From the NCBI RefSeq assembly GCF_023065955.2, contig NW_026623078.1:9744199-9808198 (forward strand): DNA of 64,000 bases, in the 5' to 3' direction. Shown here one piece after another: positions 1-12,189 of the stretch. The first letter of the stretch is position 1. The number at the start of each line of letters is the position of its first letter. Under the pieces are notes generated by a model, which ran no database searches, was not told the DNA's origin, and saw only the letters and a list, made by a program, of their open reading frames with translations. The stretch is from Ursus arctos. Lineage: Eukaryota > Chordata > Mammalia > Carnivora > Ursidae. The translations under genes and the position numbers were made by a program.

Positions 1-1080
1 TCAATATATTTTATTTCTAGATTTTTCTATAGATTCAAATTATTTTAAGTTCTCCATTCTTTTATCTATATTGTGTATCTTTTTTTCTTGAAGATTTTAA
101 CGATAGTTAAAGTTCTTATTTGCTAACTTTGACACCCAGATCATCAGTGACTCCTCCTATTCTTTTACTGTTGATCCCATGGTCTTGCTTCTTTTAATGT
201 CTATTACTTTTTTTTTCTTATATGCTAGACCGTGTATAATATCTATAGGTGCTTCAAGTGGCTAATGCCTGCCTCCTTCTTCCATCGGGACTGATCACCT
301 CAATTCAATTATGGACGTGGTTGGATGGAGACACTAGCAGTTTAGATTCTATAATGTAGCCTTTCAGGGCTTTTAGTTGAGAGCTTGTCAAGTTTTGTCT
401 CATGAGTCTTAAATGGCTATGGAGGAAACTGTTCTCCCTTTCAGATAAATTTAAGTTAGCTCTTTATGCTTCTATTCCACAAAGCCTTTAATTTTCCAAT
501 TGTCTTGAGTGGGGAATTGGTTACATTTGTGCCTCCTTAAGTGTCTGAGTTTCCCACTCTGGCCCAGATAAATATCAGTACCTTGTTCTTTTTCTGTCCT
601 GCAGGGGTGCCTTTTTCTAGGAGCTGAGAGCCATCTTGCATCTTCTAGCAGCACCCAGAATTCTTAAGTTCCTCTTGTTAAAAGTTACTATAGGTCCTCT
701 GTACAATTCACCACTCCTCCATGATTTGCCTTATTTTATTTCAGGATAATGCTTGTGTTAAATCTTTGTTTTCTGACAATCAGAACACAGGAGCCTCCTT
801 ATTCTTGGAAGTTTTCAGGACAGCAGTGAAGCTCTCTGTGCAGTTTCAGAGTGCAGTAATGTTTTATGGTGAGAACCATTGCTGTGGTAGAGGTCCCTCA
901 AATCTTCACACCCAGCTACATAACCTCAAAAAGTTGGATGCCTTGTCTTCTCTCTAGTAATGGGCCTTTTTCTGGGCCAGCTCTTGATCCTTGCAGTTTA
1001 GCTCAGGCCCTGGTATTGATAATGCTGTCTCCTCAGCTTATCTTGGGAATAGTTCCTGCTTTTCTATAATCTAGTCTATC
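1..1080 (-). mobile_element. Ancient L1 5'-region fragment (probable)
   Basis: This T-rich stretch resembles the 5' region of old mammalian L1M elements read on the minus strand. Cues are the 'tgctaacttt gacacc' and 'tatgctagac' blocks followed by a less AT-rich part with 'cccactctggcc' and 'gctgagagccatc'. No intact reading frame remains; the short frames inside it are chance. It runs off the left edge, so its true length is unknown. The call rests on remembered family appearance, and the right boundary is only approximate because a SINE follows. Confidence 0.42.
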
Positions 1081-1122
1081 TTGTCTTTATAACTATTAAA
1101 GCTCTTCCAAACCTTCAAATAA

Positions 1123-1267
1123 GGGGTTCCTGGGTGGCTCAGTTGGTTAAGCATCTGCCTTCAGCTCAGGCCATGATCCTGGGGTCCTGGGATCAAGCCC
1201 TGCCTCTCCCTCTCCCTCTCCCTCTGCTACCCCCCCCCTTGTGCGCGCGCGTGCTCTCTCTCTCAAA

Positions 1268-1301
<34 letters not shown>
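1123..1301 (+). mobile_element. Carnivore tRNA-derived SINE (SINEC)
   Basis: The copy starts with ggggttcctgggtggctcag, the diverged tRNA head of the carnivore SINE. A CT-rich body and an (AAAT)n tail at about 1264-1300 follow. A perfect 14-bp target-site duplication, aaaccttcaaataa, flanks it at 1109-1122 and 1302-1315. The body between 1200 and 1260 holds CCCTCT repeats and a short CG/GC alternation (gcgcgcgcg). The element is non-coding and would have relied on L1 enzymes to move. Confidence 0.93.
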
Positions 1302-1302
<1 letters not shown>

Positions 1303-1315
1303 AACCTTCAAATAA

Positions 1316-4300
1316 ATGATTTTTAATTTATCTGGCTTTTCTCTTTGGTGTTTGTGGAAACATTGACCTTATTACTTCTTACCCAGAAGCAAAAATAAAG
1401 CAAAAATCCCTGATCTGGAATATATTTCATTTGAAATTAGCATTGATACTGACATTTTCATGACCAACTGAATTTAGAGGGAAAAATGCAATTTGTAGAA
1501 ATGTCTTTTTTTGCCCATGATTGCAACACTCTTCCTTCCGGCTCCCTGAAGAGGAACTATGAGAAAGCACAACTAATTCCCCTTAATTTGCAAAAGGTTA
1601 CAAGGAACATTTCAGCAATTTTATTTGGGAGATTGAAACTCAAAAGTGAGTCATAGTTATTTATTTTGAAGGTATTAAAAGAATCCCCTCACTTTGGAAA
1701 GAGAGCAGAAAAGATCTAGTTATATTTTTTGGCCAACGAAACTGAATATCTTTCTATTTGATACAATATAATGGTTTTCATCAGTGGTTGGCAAAAATTT
1801 TTAAATAGATGTAGATTAAAAAATAGATGCAGATTTTTTTTTCCAAACAAAATATTCCAAAACAAATTATTCAACAGAAGGAAAAAAATGTGGTGGCCTG
1901 AGCCTGCACTTGTCCATCTGTCTCTTTCCTATTTGCTTCCTCACATTAACCATAAAGGAGTCCCACGCAATCACTTTGAAAAATGCTGCCTAAAACTATT
2001 TTGGGTTTTGTTTTATTTTTTTCTTTTCCTTTTCCTGGAAACAAAGCAAATAATGGTTGCATCATGTTCCACCCTAGGTTCAATCAATGTTCAGAGGAAG
2101 TAGGTGAGAATTTCTGATTGCAGAGATTACTTTCTTCCCTCCTCCCCAACAGTTGTTTTTGTGCTAAAGCAATTTAGAGCAGACTTTAATTTATATGTTA
2201 ATAAGATTAGATTATGGGTTAATAAAGCCACAGGCAACCATGATTAACCTAACAGTTTCAAAAGAATTTTACACGTTTATTCAAACTGTCTTACTACTTC
2301 AGGTAATAGATTTTACGGTGACAAGAAATGGCTTTTACATTTTCTTTAGTATCGATTAAGAAACAATTCAAGCCAAATAGTAGAAAAAATTAATTTGATT
2401 AATGATACTTTTTAAATCTTAAATTATGTTTGAGCAGAGTATTTTTCTAATAAGGCATTTTAGCTAATGTTGAAGGCAGTACTGAAATGCAGTTTGCCTT
2501 GTTTCTGAGGATCCTGATATCTGACTTCTACTAGGCCTTAAGCTTCTCTTCTCCTGGAGCAACTATGGGAAGAAAGAATCACTGGCAAACACATTCTATG
2601 AGACTTTTATCCTGGATCATCATGCATCCTCCTTATAAGTCAGAGTAGTTTTGGAGGAAATGCCAAAGATATTCATAAAATATTTTCCCTGCTTTTTCCT
2701 CTTATGCCCAAATTCTTCATCCAATAGCATGAAAGTTAACCTATCGGAATCAAAAATCATACCATGCAAGAGCAACCTAGAGGACCGAAGTGTCTCTGCT
2801 TGAGGCTCAGGGACAGCTACCCCATTTTTCTGTCTCCATGTCATTTGTGGAACGAAGTCCTAAACTCTCAAACCCACCAAAGCTTTAGAGTATGGGCCTC
2901 TAAAATTCATATTATTTTTCACCATGCCTATCCCAACAGTGATTGGACTTCTTTTCCTAAACCTGAACCAGTGAGATTTGGAGGCTCAGACAGTTCTTTT
3001 CCAGTTGTGGTATGGAGTGGTATGGTCTGAACTCTCTGTTCTTTGTCACTGGTTGATTCTGAGGATTATATTATCAATAGTAACCCAGAGTCATGCTGTT
3101 GTGCCCCCTGTTCAAGCTAGATCAAAAGTGTTTGTGCACTATCATGCTGCTAAACAAAATTCATGCTCCCTGCATCCCTTCGAACATTGCATTCTGCTGG
3201 TAGGTGTCTAGGAATAAAATTTCAAATGTTTAAATGAAGTCTTGGAAACTGCAAAAACAATTGGATTGTTACAAGAAAAAATTGTTCAAACAACAATATT
3301 GACTTCCAAATATGAAAAATCTCTTAAGCCACTACCATGTTCATTAGCTCACTGAAGCAGAAGTCCCCCAGTTGCCTGTCCTCCTTCCTATTGGCGTCTG
3401 TTATAATCTAATGTAGAATATGAATTTTTTTTGCAAATTAGGTCGCCTATAGAAGCTAAACAGTTGATTTCCTATTAAATTGCAAAGAAAAAACATATCT
3501 TTATAAAGACATCAATTTCATGACACATACAAATACAATAGTCATGTACTCTTCAGAATCTTAGAAATATATAAGAAAATAAAGAGAATAAATTCAAGAT
3601 GTAATTACACAAAAAAACATTTAATTCTCAGTTAAAAGGTTGTATCTGTTATATCCTCCGTTATATCATCCAAAAATATAGATAAGTCATTCTTCTATTT
3701 ATATCTTCACTCTGGACAGTATTTAATATACATTTTATTACTTATCTGTTATAGACTATGATATAAGTAATCTCAGTGTTTCTGATAAAGCAGTGTCTAA
3801 AACACATTAATTAATTGTAAAAAAAAAGATTTATGGAAAGAAAAAGAAAATAATTCTGTTAAATGATTTAAATGAGATTTAGGGATCTTTCTTTATGACA
3901 TACTTGATTACATTTCTATGAAGGCGCTTTTCTTTCCTAGTGGCTATATTTAGGCAGAATATCAATAGGACACCTCTCCCCGTAAGGACAGCCTATTCCA
4001 AAAATAAAATTGCAAGTGTGAGATCAATTCTTTAAAACTTCTAAAGGTTTCTGCCTGAAAGCATTAAAATACAAAGGAAGTTTTATCTTCATTGAATTTG
4101 CATTACAGGGAAAATTACATTATTTTAAGAAATATCAGTGGTTTTCTTATAACCTAAACATGGACAGGGGCTAAGAAAATGTTAATAAAATCTGTTCTTA
4201 TAGGCTTTATATCTTTCCTAATTTTCCCATAAAATTGTTCTCTGATAATAATTTTAAAAATGTTTAATTACTCTAGTAAATATTTCCTCATATAGCTGGA

Positions 4301-4485
4301 AATTAATAGAAATAGAAGTAATAGAAATTAATTGGATTGTGATCCAAAGTATAGTATTTTTAAAATATTTAATAATATTATATGATGAAAGTTTCATAGG
4401 ACAAACTGTGCCATATATAACTACCACACTCAAGAAAAAGATATTCTAAAGACAGAGGACAATATACCATCAAAGGGGAACAGAC
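1316..4485. other. AT-rich stretch, no gene seen
   Basis: This stretch is about 3.2 kb of AT-rich DNA. I see no long reading frame, no splice-bounded exon with coding character, no RNA gene and no repeat I can name. Scattered frames of 60-110 codons (for example 1771-2103) have low-complexity, transposon-desert composition and no recognisable domain. Old unrecognisable repeats are likely to be present. Confidence 0.5.
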
Positions 4486-4957
4486 TGTGCCACCCCAAAA
4501 TTTGTCTGTTTGGCATAAGAATTATTTTGAGATGATTATTTTTTAAGAAACTACAGACTCAAAAGAAGCTCTTAAAACTGAGTAGAAGTTACCTTTTTGT
4601 AAGGGAAATCTACGATTATAAAGGGAATTTACATTAGAAAGGGAGAGAGCTATTATCAGAGATAACTTCTTCATTTGAAAGACTTACCTGTGAGACCTGC
4701 AACCATTGTTTAGCAAACACTCTTCTCACCTTGCTGAATCGCCTTCGCCTCTTTGAAACCCAGGCCCTTATCTCTTTCCTTAGCTCAGGATGGTAAGTAA
4801 GTCTCAATCATCCACTGCCTTTTGAGTCTCATATCTTTGCAAGGCTTTTATACATACATAATTATTTTTTTCCCTCCTGTGAATCTGTCTGTTATTACAG
4901 GAAGATTTCAGCTGAGAACTCAGAAGGGTAGAGGGAAATTATTTTTCTTCCCCTACA
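4486..4957 (+). repeat. Solo LTR-like element, family unresolved
   Basis: The segment begins TGTGCCACCCC and ends in a pyrimidine-rich ...CTTCCCCTACA, so it has TG...CA ends about 470 bp apart, a normal solo-LTR length. The 3' end (about 4888-4957) aligns by eye with the reverse complement of 19248-19330: both have a 'TG.GAATCTG' / 'TGTTAATCTG' block, then 'CAGCTGA', then 'GGGAAAT' and a C/T-rich terminus. No internal retroviral genes and no clear target-site duplication are seen. It is probably an ERVL/MaLR-type LTR; the family name is inference. Confidence 0.45.
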
Positions 4958-6214
4958 CTTGTGCATGTCCTAAATCAGTTGTTACTAAGAATGCTTAACT
5001 GAGTGAGCCTCTCCATTTGCCTTCCATGAATACAGATACTTTGTGTATCATGTCAGCATTTCATGAGCATTTATTGCTCGAAAGGAAAACCCATAATAAT
5101 ATTCTGAAAACAAGTAAAATAAAAATGCCTTTCTATCTTTTGGAACAATATAAAATACTTTATATAAATTAATTGTATAGTATAAACTGATACTGATACT
5201 TGACTTTTACAAAATTATGAAAATATCCATAAGTAGACAAAACTATATTAGACTTGTAAAAGTAGCGTGAATAAAAATGTATTGAATATTATTATTAACA
5301 AAACAGTGCTACAAATTTATAATATAAGAATTACCTGTAGATGTCATTTCATTTCAGATTTTTGAAAATGTACAGAATTATTCTATCTATACTTACAAAA
5401 TTTCTGACTAAAAATTCAAATAATTGTCAGTTTTGTCATAGAAGACAAAGTACTTCAAACTGAGAGACACATTTCTCATCACAAGTTTAGAATGCTCTGT
5501 AGCAGTAATGAACACATAAGTCAAGTTTTGGGAAAACACTGTATCCTACTTTTTCCATGTTGTTGATTAATTTCTCCACCAACAAGCCTCATGAAAAATT
5601 TCAGAGATTTACTCTCTATCTTTTAATAAGGTACCTAGAAATTCACTTTTTCTTCATTTTAATTTTCTATACCTGTGGTGATAATGTTGTTTTAGAAAAA
5701 AGCATTTATGAAAAAGCAAGACTCTATTTCCTAAGATAAATTGAAAAATAGAGTAGAAAATGAACACCAGAGTTTTGTATCCCTAGTCTAATCTAATTCT
5801 GGAAAATAAACACCACTGATGCATTCAAAGGCCTGTTGCAGTGTGTGGATGCCAAGTACCTACTCCCATGTTGAGGTCACTTTTTAGGGGAGGACATAAC
5901 ATTGTTACCTATTTCTTTTCTATATATATGACCACTTCCTCTACTCTGGTTTGTTGATGAAAAAAATGACTTTCCTGAAGATTGTTCTTTCAACGTATAT
6001 ATCCAGGGACCCCTGAATCCTTTATTTCCAGTATAAACCTTTCTCTAAACTCCATAACAGAATGACCACATGTCTTTGGGAAATATTTTCTTGCATGTTC
6101 TACAAAAACAGAAAATCTCTAAAATGGACATGATTTAAGATCCCCCATCCCATCCAAAGTTATTCTTGCTACTATAGATGACATGTTTACATATCACAAG
6201 GTGTCCAGTGGATG
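4958..6214. other. AT-rich stretch, no gene seen
   Basis: Unclassified AT-rich sequence. The only frame of note (5557-5739, plus, 60 codons) has no domain and no coding context. Nothing here resembles an exon, RNA gene or nameable repeat. Confidence 0.5.
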
Positions 6215-6545
6215 GATTGGTTGAGGTATATCAGACTATATTGCAGAAAAAGTACCCCAGAATTTCAGTGACTGAATACAACAGTGTATTGCTTGTTTGT
6301 GTGACTAGTCCCCCACACAAGCCATTCATAAAAACTTCAATATAAGTTTACTGAAGCCCAAGTTCTCTTTTCTTTTACAAGTTCCAACCATTACTTGCAA
6401 GAAGAATCACATGAGGTGGACAAGATAGAATTCCACAGGGCAGGATTCTATGACTCTAAGAGTTACATTTGAAAACAAGAGTCAGAACTATGGTAAGAAC
6501 TAGCATGGAAAAATTCAGAGATCGAACTTCAGGCACAACCTTGAA
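6215..6545. repeat. Possible ancient interspersed repeat
   Basis: The block containing 'accccagaatttcagtgactgaatacaacag' style text followed by 'tattgcttgtttgtgtgac' resembles a common old mammalian LTR or hAT-type repeat in which a short CCC/AGTGGCTTAA-like block precedes a T-rich run. I cannot assign family, orientation or ends. It is listed so that a repeat search can test it. Confidence 0.22.
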
Positions 6546-6549
6546 GGTG

Positions 6550-7230
6550 TACTATAGAAGCATTTTTTTAAAACTTCTTATCTGAGAACACTTTAGACTT
6601 ATAGAGAAGTTGTGGAAACAGTGCAGAGAGTTTTCATATATCCCAAACCTAGTTTCCTGTGTTTCTAACATAAAAATGCACATTGCGTGCATATTTGCCA
6701 CATTTAGTCATCATGTCTCCTTAGGCTCCTCAAGACTGTTAGTTTCTCAGACTTTCCTTATTCTTGTTGAGCTTAGCAGTATTGAGGGGGACTGGTAAAG
6801 TATTTTGTAGAATGTTTCCCAAAGGGGATTTGTCTGATGATTTTCTCATAATTATATTGGTGCTATGATGTTTTAAGATGAAGACTACAGAGGTAAAGTA
6901 CATTTTCATCACGTATCAAGGGCACGCACTATCTGCATGACTTATCACTGTTGATACTGACCTTGATCAGCTTGGGGCAGTGTTTGTCAGGCTTCTCCAC
7001 TGGTAAGTCATTCTTAGCTTTTCTCTGTCCATGTCTTTTCTCTTTTGAAGGAGTGTCTATGTGCAGCGCACCCTCAGGACTGGGGAATTATAATCCCCTT
7101 AGTGATAGTGGAGAAAATTATTTGGCATTCTTCTGCGTGAGAGATTTGTCTTTTTGTCCCTATTTATTTATTCAATTACTTATGTCAGTAGGGACCAACA
7201 AATATTAATTTTATATATTGTGCTATAATC
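6550..7230 (-). mobile_element. Ancient L1M 3'UTR fragment
   Basis: The text 'acttatagagaagttgtggaaacagtgcagag', 'tagtcatcatgtctcctta', 'gtattttgtagaatgtttccc', 'gatgattttctcataattat' and 'gacttatcactgttgat' appears in the order typical of old L1M 3'UTRs. No reading frame of ORF2 is left. The orientation is inferred from the T-rich strand. The fragment ends against the polypyrimidine microsatellite that follows. Confidence 0.5.
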
Positions 7231-7267
7231 CAATAGTTCTTTCTAAGTTTTCTTTCTTCTTTCACTT

Positions 7268-7278
7268 CTTTTTCTTTT

Positions 7279-7326
<48 letters not shown>

Positions 7327-7342
7327 TTTCTTTCTTTCTTTC

Positions 7343-7378
<36 letters not shown>

Positions 7379-7534
7379 TCCTTTCTTTTCTTTCTTTCTT
7401 TCTTTCTTCTTCTTCTTCTTCTTCTTCTTCTTCTTCTTCTTCTTCTTCTTCTTCTTCTTCCTTTCTTCCTTCCTTCCTTCTTCCCTTCCTTCCTTCCTTC
7501 CTTCCTTCCTTCCTTCCTTCCTTCTTTCTTTTCT
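7268..7534. repeat. (TTTC)n/(TTC)n/(TTCC)n microsatellite
   Basis: An almost pure C/T tract of about 267 bp on the plus strand. It runs through three phases: TTTC units (about 7269-7405), TTC units (about 7406-7460) and TTCC units (about 7461-7523). Long apparent frames across it on both strands (Lys/Glu/Arg-rich on minus, Phe/Ser/Leu-rich on plus) are artefacts of the repeat. A polypurine-polypyrimidine run of this length can form triplex DNA and is normally length-variable. Confidence 0.97.
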
Positions 7535-7757
7535 CAAAATGTTCCAGTTTCTCCATTGGGAGCTCTTTCAGTTGGCTCCTATGTTTCTTTGACACAATCC
7601 ATCTTTTGTTTGTCTGTTTACTGCCTTACTTTCTGGTACTACAAGGTAGTCCACAATCATCTTGTACATTCTCTGTCCCAGATGGGTCTCAAGTCAACTA
7701 TTTCTCCAAAGAACCCTGGCTTCCTTTTTGGTGAATGATAATAAAAACCAAGATATG

Positions 7758-7937
7758 GGGGGGCCTGTGTGTTCAGTCAGTTAAGCATCTACCTTTGGCT
7801 CCAGTCGTGATCTCAGGGTCCTGGAATTGAGCCCCACATCCAGCTCCCTGCTCCTCAGAGAGCCTGCTTCTCCCTCTCTTTCTGACCCTCCTCCCCATTT
7901 GTTCTCTCTCTCTCTCAAACTTTTTTAAACAAATTAA
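7758..7937 (+). mobile_element. Carnivore tRNA-derived SINE, diverged
   Basis: The tRNA-like head (ggcctgtgtgttcagtcagttaag...) and the CT-rich body with 'gctccctgctcctcagagagcctgcttctccctctc' are both present but worn. Near-matching target duplications flank it: aaaccaagatatg at 7745-7757 and aagccaagatatg at 7938-7950. The tail is only a short A/T run, as expected for an older copy. Confidence 0.9.
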
Positions 7938-8040
7938 AAGCCAAGATATGTACAATAGATGTATTTTTCTACTGTGGTGTCATTGCTTGTAGATCTTTCC
8001 AGCTGATAGAGCAAGAAAATACATGTGTATTGCCTAAGCT

Positions 8041-8098
8041 GTATATATATATATACATATATATATGTATATATATATATACACACATATATATATAT
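8041..8098. repeat. (TA)n with TAC/TGT interruptions
   Basis: A 58-bp alternating T/A tract with two short CA/TG interruptions. It is simple-sequence DNA; the minus-strand frame reading Ile/Tyr across it is meaningless. Confidence 0.95.
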
Positions 8099-8149
8099 GC
8101 TTATATTCTTATGTGTAGCCATCTCTATTTATGTTAGGCTACACAGGTG

Positions 8150-11149
8150 TTCATAATGTCATACACAGCTCTAATCTCGGACTACATGAACCAATCCAGA
8201 CTCCTCCCCTTGTTTGTCTAGGATTTCCCATTCCAATAATGAAAAACTTGACTTTCAGCATCTGTGATCCATTTACCTAATTATTTTACTAATATATTAA
8301 CACTATAATAATAATTCATCGGAAGCAACTTTATCAACTACACTACAGCAGTTATAGATTTTCTTTAGACTGTAATTTTTTAGACTACATTCATTTCCTA
8401 TGCTACTTCGGTCAGCCCCTTCCCTCGCCTCCCTCACCCTGAGTGATGTAGTTTCATACATTTATAATACAGTTAGATTCTTTGTCACATCTGCATTACA
8501 TCCTGGAATTCCTCAACATCCTAAACGACTTTTTTTTTTTAAATTATAGACATTAAGGCTCCTACTTTGTGCTTTCTATGGCTTTTGAAAAAGGCTGTTT
8601 CATGTATCCATAATTTCCTCTGCTGGATTTTTATCCTTGTTCATACAGAAGTAGAGGGTGCCTTTCAATTATCTGTGGTAACTTGAATTCCTACCATTCA
8701 TTTCAGCAATGAAAGTTCATTCTAAGGCTCATCATACTAATGAACAAACTGCTGTATTTATCAATGGAGATCTATCTCACATTCAGTTTGTGGTTTAGCA
8801 ATGCATCAAGTGGTGATTGAAATATAGTCAAGTTTAGATTCTCTGCTAGTATCATCTAGTATGTGAGTTTTCTGATACAATACTAGCTAACCATCCCTGT
8901 ACTATGAATTTTTGATTAGTAGGATTGACTCACCTTAGGTTGAAGCTAATTAAATGACAAATTCATAATATCACACAACCTAATGTGGAAATATTCTAAA
9001 TGAGATTACATAACGTATTCTTTAACATTTATACAGACTTTCTTCCAAAGTAGATATTTCATAAAGGTTGAAAATATTTAATGTCTGACAAAAGTAAACA
9101 ATGAACATAATAGTCCATAAAAATTTTTAAAGCAAATGAATTAGTTTAAAATGGATTGCCTTAACAAAATTCAGCATCATAATTGTTCATCAGGTGCTGG
9201 TGCTAATTCAGTAGAGACTGGTGCTCGTAACTATAACATATTTCCTGTCATAGAAACCTAAAGTGGTGTTTTCAAGAAAGAATAAATATATCCAACAATT
9301 CACTCTACACTAAAAATTACTACCTTATAAATATAGTGTTCCCTTTCTGAGTCTCATGAGAGACAAGTGATTAGGCACATTATTGTGTTCTCTGACATAC
9401 AAGTGAAGGAAATTTTTTCATGATTTTCTACTTTAATCATAACAGATAACATTGTAGGAGTTTAGATGAGATGTTGCAACCTGGACTTACTGAAGATAAT
9501 TTAATTTTTAATTGAAAATTTTTAAAAATATAGAAATACGTATAAGTTAGGTTTGAGGCATGTACTGCATGTAGAAACTACTTGATTCATTTTGAGTCCC
9601 TAAAATAAAGGTTGTAATTCTTTAAATCAGTCTTCTTTAAAATTTACATTAAATTTTCTATCTAACACTAAAAGATCACGATTCTTTTTACATTCTGATA
9701 ACCTAAGTGTGGTAAGAAAGTTGAGAATATTAGGCCAGATTCCTCAGTTTCTTTTCCTTTACTACCGACTCTCCATTGCCCACCAACCAGAAAATCCATT
9801 CAAAAAACCATCAGGAGATTCCTTCACTTGGGCAAAAACTTATTACCAGGTGTATTTTAGAAGTATATGGAATGTGGGCCAGAAGACAGAGGAGTGGGAA
9901 AGATGAATAAGTTTTTGTTTCATTACAGTTTTTTGATACATATTAATATGCATCTTTTCATTAAATATTGATGAAGTCAGTGTTTGTTGCCTTAGGGAAT
10001 CAGGAAAGACATGAAACCATTAATGCCTGGAAGAGCTTATGGTATATTCTATTCAAGGACTTTCTGCAAGACTGATATTGATCTGCAGCTTATTCTGTCT
10101 ATAATGAACACATAATCATAATTCAGTTTGCAAGGAAATATACTCTGCATTCTTTAAAGTATAGAAATACATTACACAGTGCTGTTAAGAGAAAAAGAGA
10201 AAAATCAACATGTGCTGAAATTAAACACGACTTTTGAATGTCAGTGTAGAATTAGAATTGCAAAATTATGCAAATTTAAATAATCAGAAATAAACCACCC
10301 TAGGAACAGTTTTTGAATTGTTTTATTGCTAACAATACATTCTGCATGTACACTGTAGTTACAAAACTGCAATTCCCCATTACTAAAATGAAACTAGTAA
10401 TGTGAACATCTTTTATGAGGCATTTTAACCCCTGGCTTCAGAAAGATATACAATAGTTAATTACATGAAAGGTCAGGTTATAAATTATACAGGCTGAAAA
10501 TTGAAAGGCATAATACGAATACTTTAAAAGATGTCTCATTTCAAGGTACCTGAGAATTGAAAGTGTAAATTATAAGAGCATTCCCTCCTACACTTTAATC
10601 AAAATACTGCTGTGAAAGAAGAATTTGTAGCACAGAAAAAAGCTTAGAAAGGAACAGAGCGTTACCAAATTATCTACTACTTTAAAATCAATATAAAGTA
10701 AGGTGGGAATCAGTGCGAAAAATGTGGGTGGCATGGCTTCAAGGTGGTGAAGTAGTTCACACAGCTGTGACAATCCCAGAAGGATGGAAGGAGTTTCAGA
10801 AATAAGACATAGATTCTGTGTTCAAAGAAGAAAATAGCAGATGGTCCTCTAGTCAGCTGGTGCATTTTGAGCATTATGCTTTCTGTTGTGTGATCTTGTC
10901 ACTGTGTTGAATTAAGTGAAAGTCAGTAATTTTAAATGCAGGACATTTAGCAACCTTGGTGCTGGCCCACCAGTGGTCAGTAGGTCTCCCAGTCATAGTG
11001 ACAAAATGGTCCCTGAACATGAGCACAAGAGCAGGTAGGAGGCTATGGTTGGGAAGGAGCATGCAGCCCTAATCTAAATAGACGGTGATGGAAAGAAAGA
11101 AAACCAAAATGTTATACTAAAAATGAATATATTTGCCCCTGCGTTGTTT
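8150..11149. other. AT-rich stretch, no gene seen
   Basis: Three kilobases of AT-rich sequence with no supported gene, RNA or nameable repeat. Short frames at 9709-9906, 10588-10773 and 10874-11062 have no domains, and no splice signals connect them into anything gene-like. Confidence 0.5.
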
Positions 11150-12180
11150 AACTTTTTAGTTTTAAATAATTTTTGATTCATAGGAAACTGCCAAGACAGT
11201 ACAGAGAGGTCTCATATGCCCTTTACCCAGTTTCCCAACATGGTTACACCATACATGATTATCTCAAAACCAGGAACTTGAAATCCACATAATGTGTGTG
11301 CTTAGTTCTGTGGCATTCTGTCACATGTATAGATCTGTGGAAATACCCCTGCAATCAAGATATATATCTACTCTGTCCACAAAGATCTCCCTGGGGCTAC
11401 TCCATTACAGTCTCACATGAATCTTTCCCCCCCAAATCCCTACTCATCGGCAACCACTGTTCAGTTTTCCATTTTATAATTTTGTCATTTCAAGAGTGCT
11501 CAATATAAATAGAATCATACGTATGTGACATTTTCATGTGGGCTCCTATCGTTGAGTGTAAACGCCCCTGAAAACTCCATCCAGGTTAGCATGCATGAAC
11601 ATCTAGGTACTTTTCATTGCTAGTAGATTCTGTGGTATGGATGTGCCACAGCTTGCTTATCTATTCATCCATTAGACAAATTTTGCTTTTTTCCACTTTT
11701 GGTTATTACAAACAAAGCTGATATGAATGGTCTTGTGAAGGTTTTATGCAGAATTAAGTTTCCCTTTATCATCCAGTACTGTGATTGCTGGATCATCTGA
11801 TAAGTACAGTTTCTTAAGAAATTGCCAAACTATCTTACAGTTTGGCTTTTCCACTTCACAGTCAGTGCTATTTTTGTTTCATTTTAACTTCTAATAGGTG
11901 ATATTTCATTGTGGTGTTAATTTATATTTCCCTAATGATTAATGATTTTTAATATCTTTTCATGTGTGTATCTGCTTTTGCTATATCCTTTTTGGTGAGG
12001 GTCTACTCATCACTTTTGTCCATTTTGTAATTGGATTGTTTGTTTGCTTTTTTAATGTTGAATTCTGAGAGTTCTTTATATATTCTAGATATGACTACTG
12101 TGCCACGTACTTTGGGACTATCTGCCCCCAATATTTATCCTGATTTTTTATCCTGTTAATGGCTATTTTTCATAATAAAG
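11150..12180 (-). mobile_element. Ancient L1M 3' end (ORF2 C-terminus and 3'UTR)
   Basis: Read on the minus strand, this is the 3' kilobase of an old L1. The low-coordinate part (about 11150-11540) has the 3'UTR-like run with 'acagtacagagag', 'atatgccctttacccag' and 'caaccactg'. The higher part encodes remnants of the ORF2 C-terminus: 'tggtatggatgtgccac', 'tattcatccatta', and 'gattgctggatcatctgataag'. Stops and indels are frequent throughout. It abuts another old L1 in the opposite orientation at about 12190. Confidence 0.75.
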
Positions 12181-12189
12181 TTTTAAATG

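Noticed and set aside
7185..7595. Long Lys/Glu/Arg-rich (minus) and Phe/Ser/Leu-rich (plus) frames
   Set aside because: They are translations of the TTTC/TTC/TTCC microsatellite, with no codon or domain signal outside the repeat.
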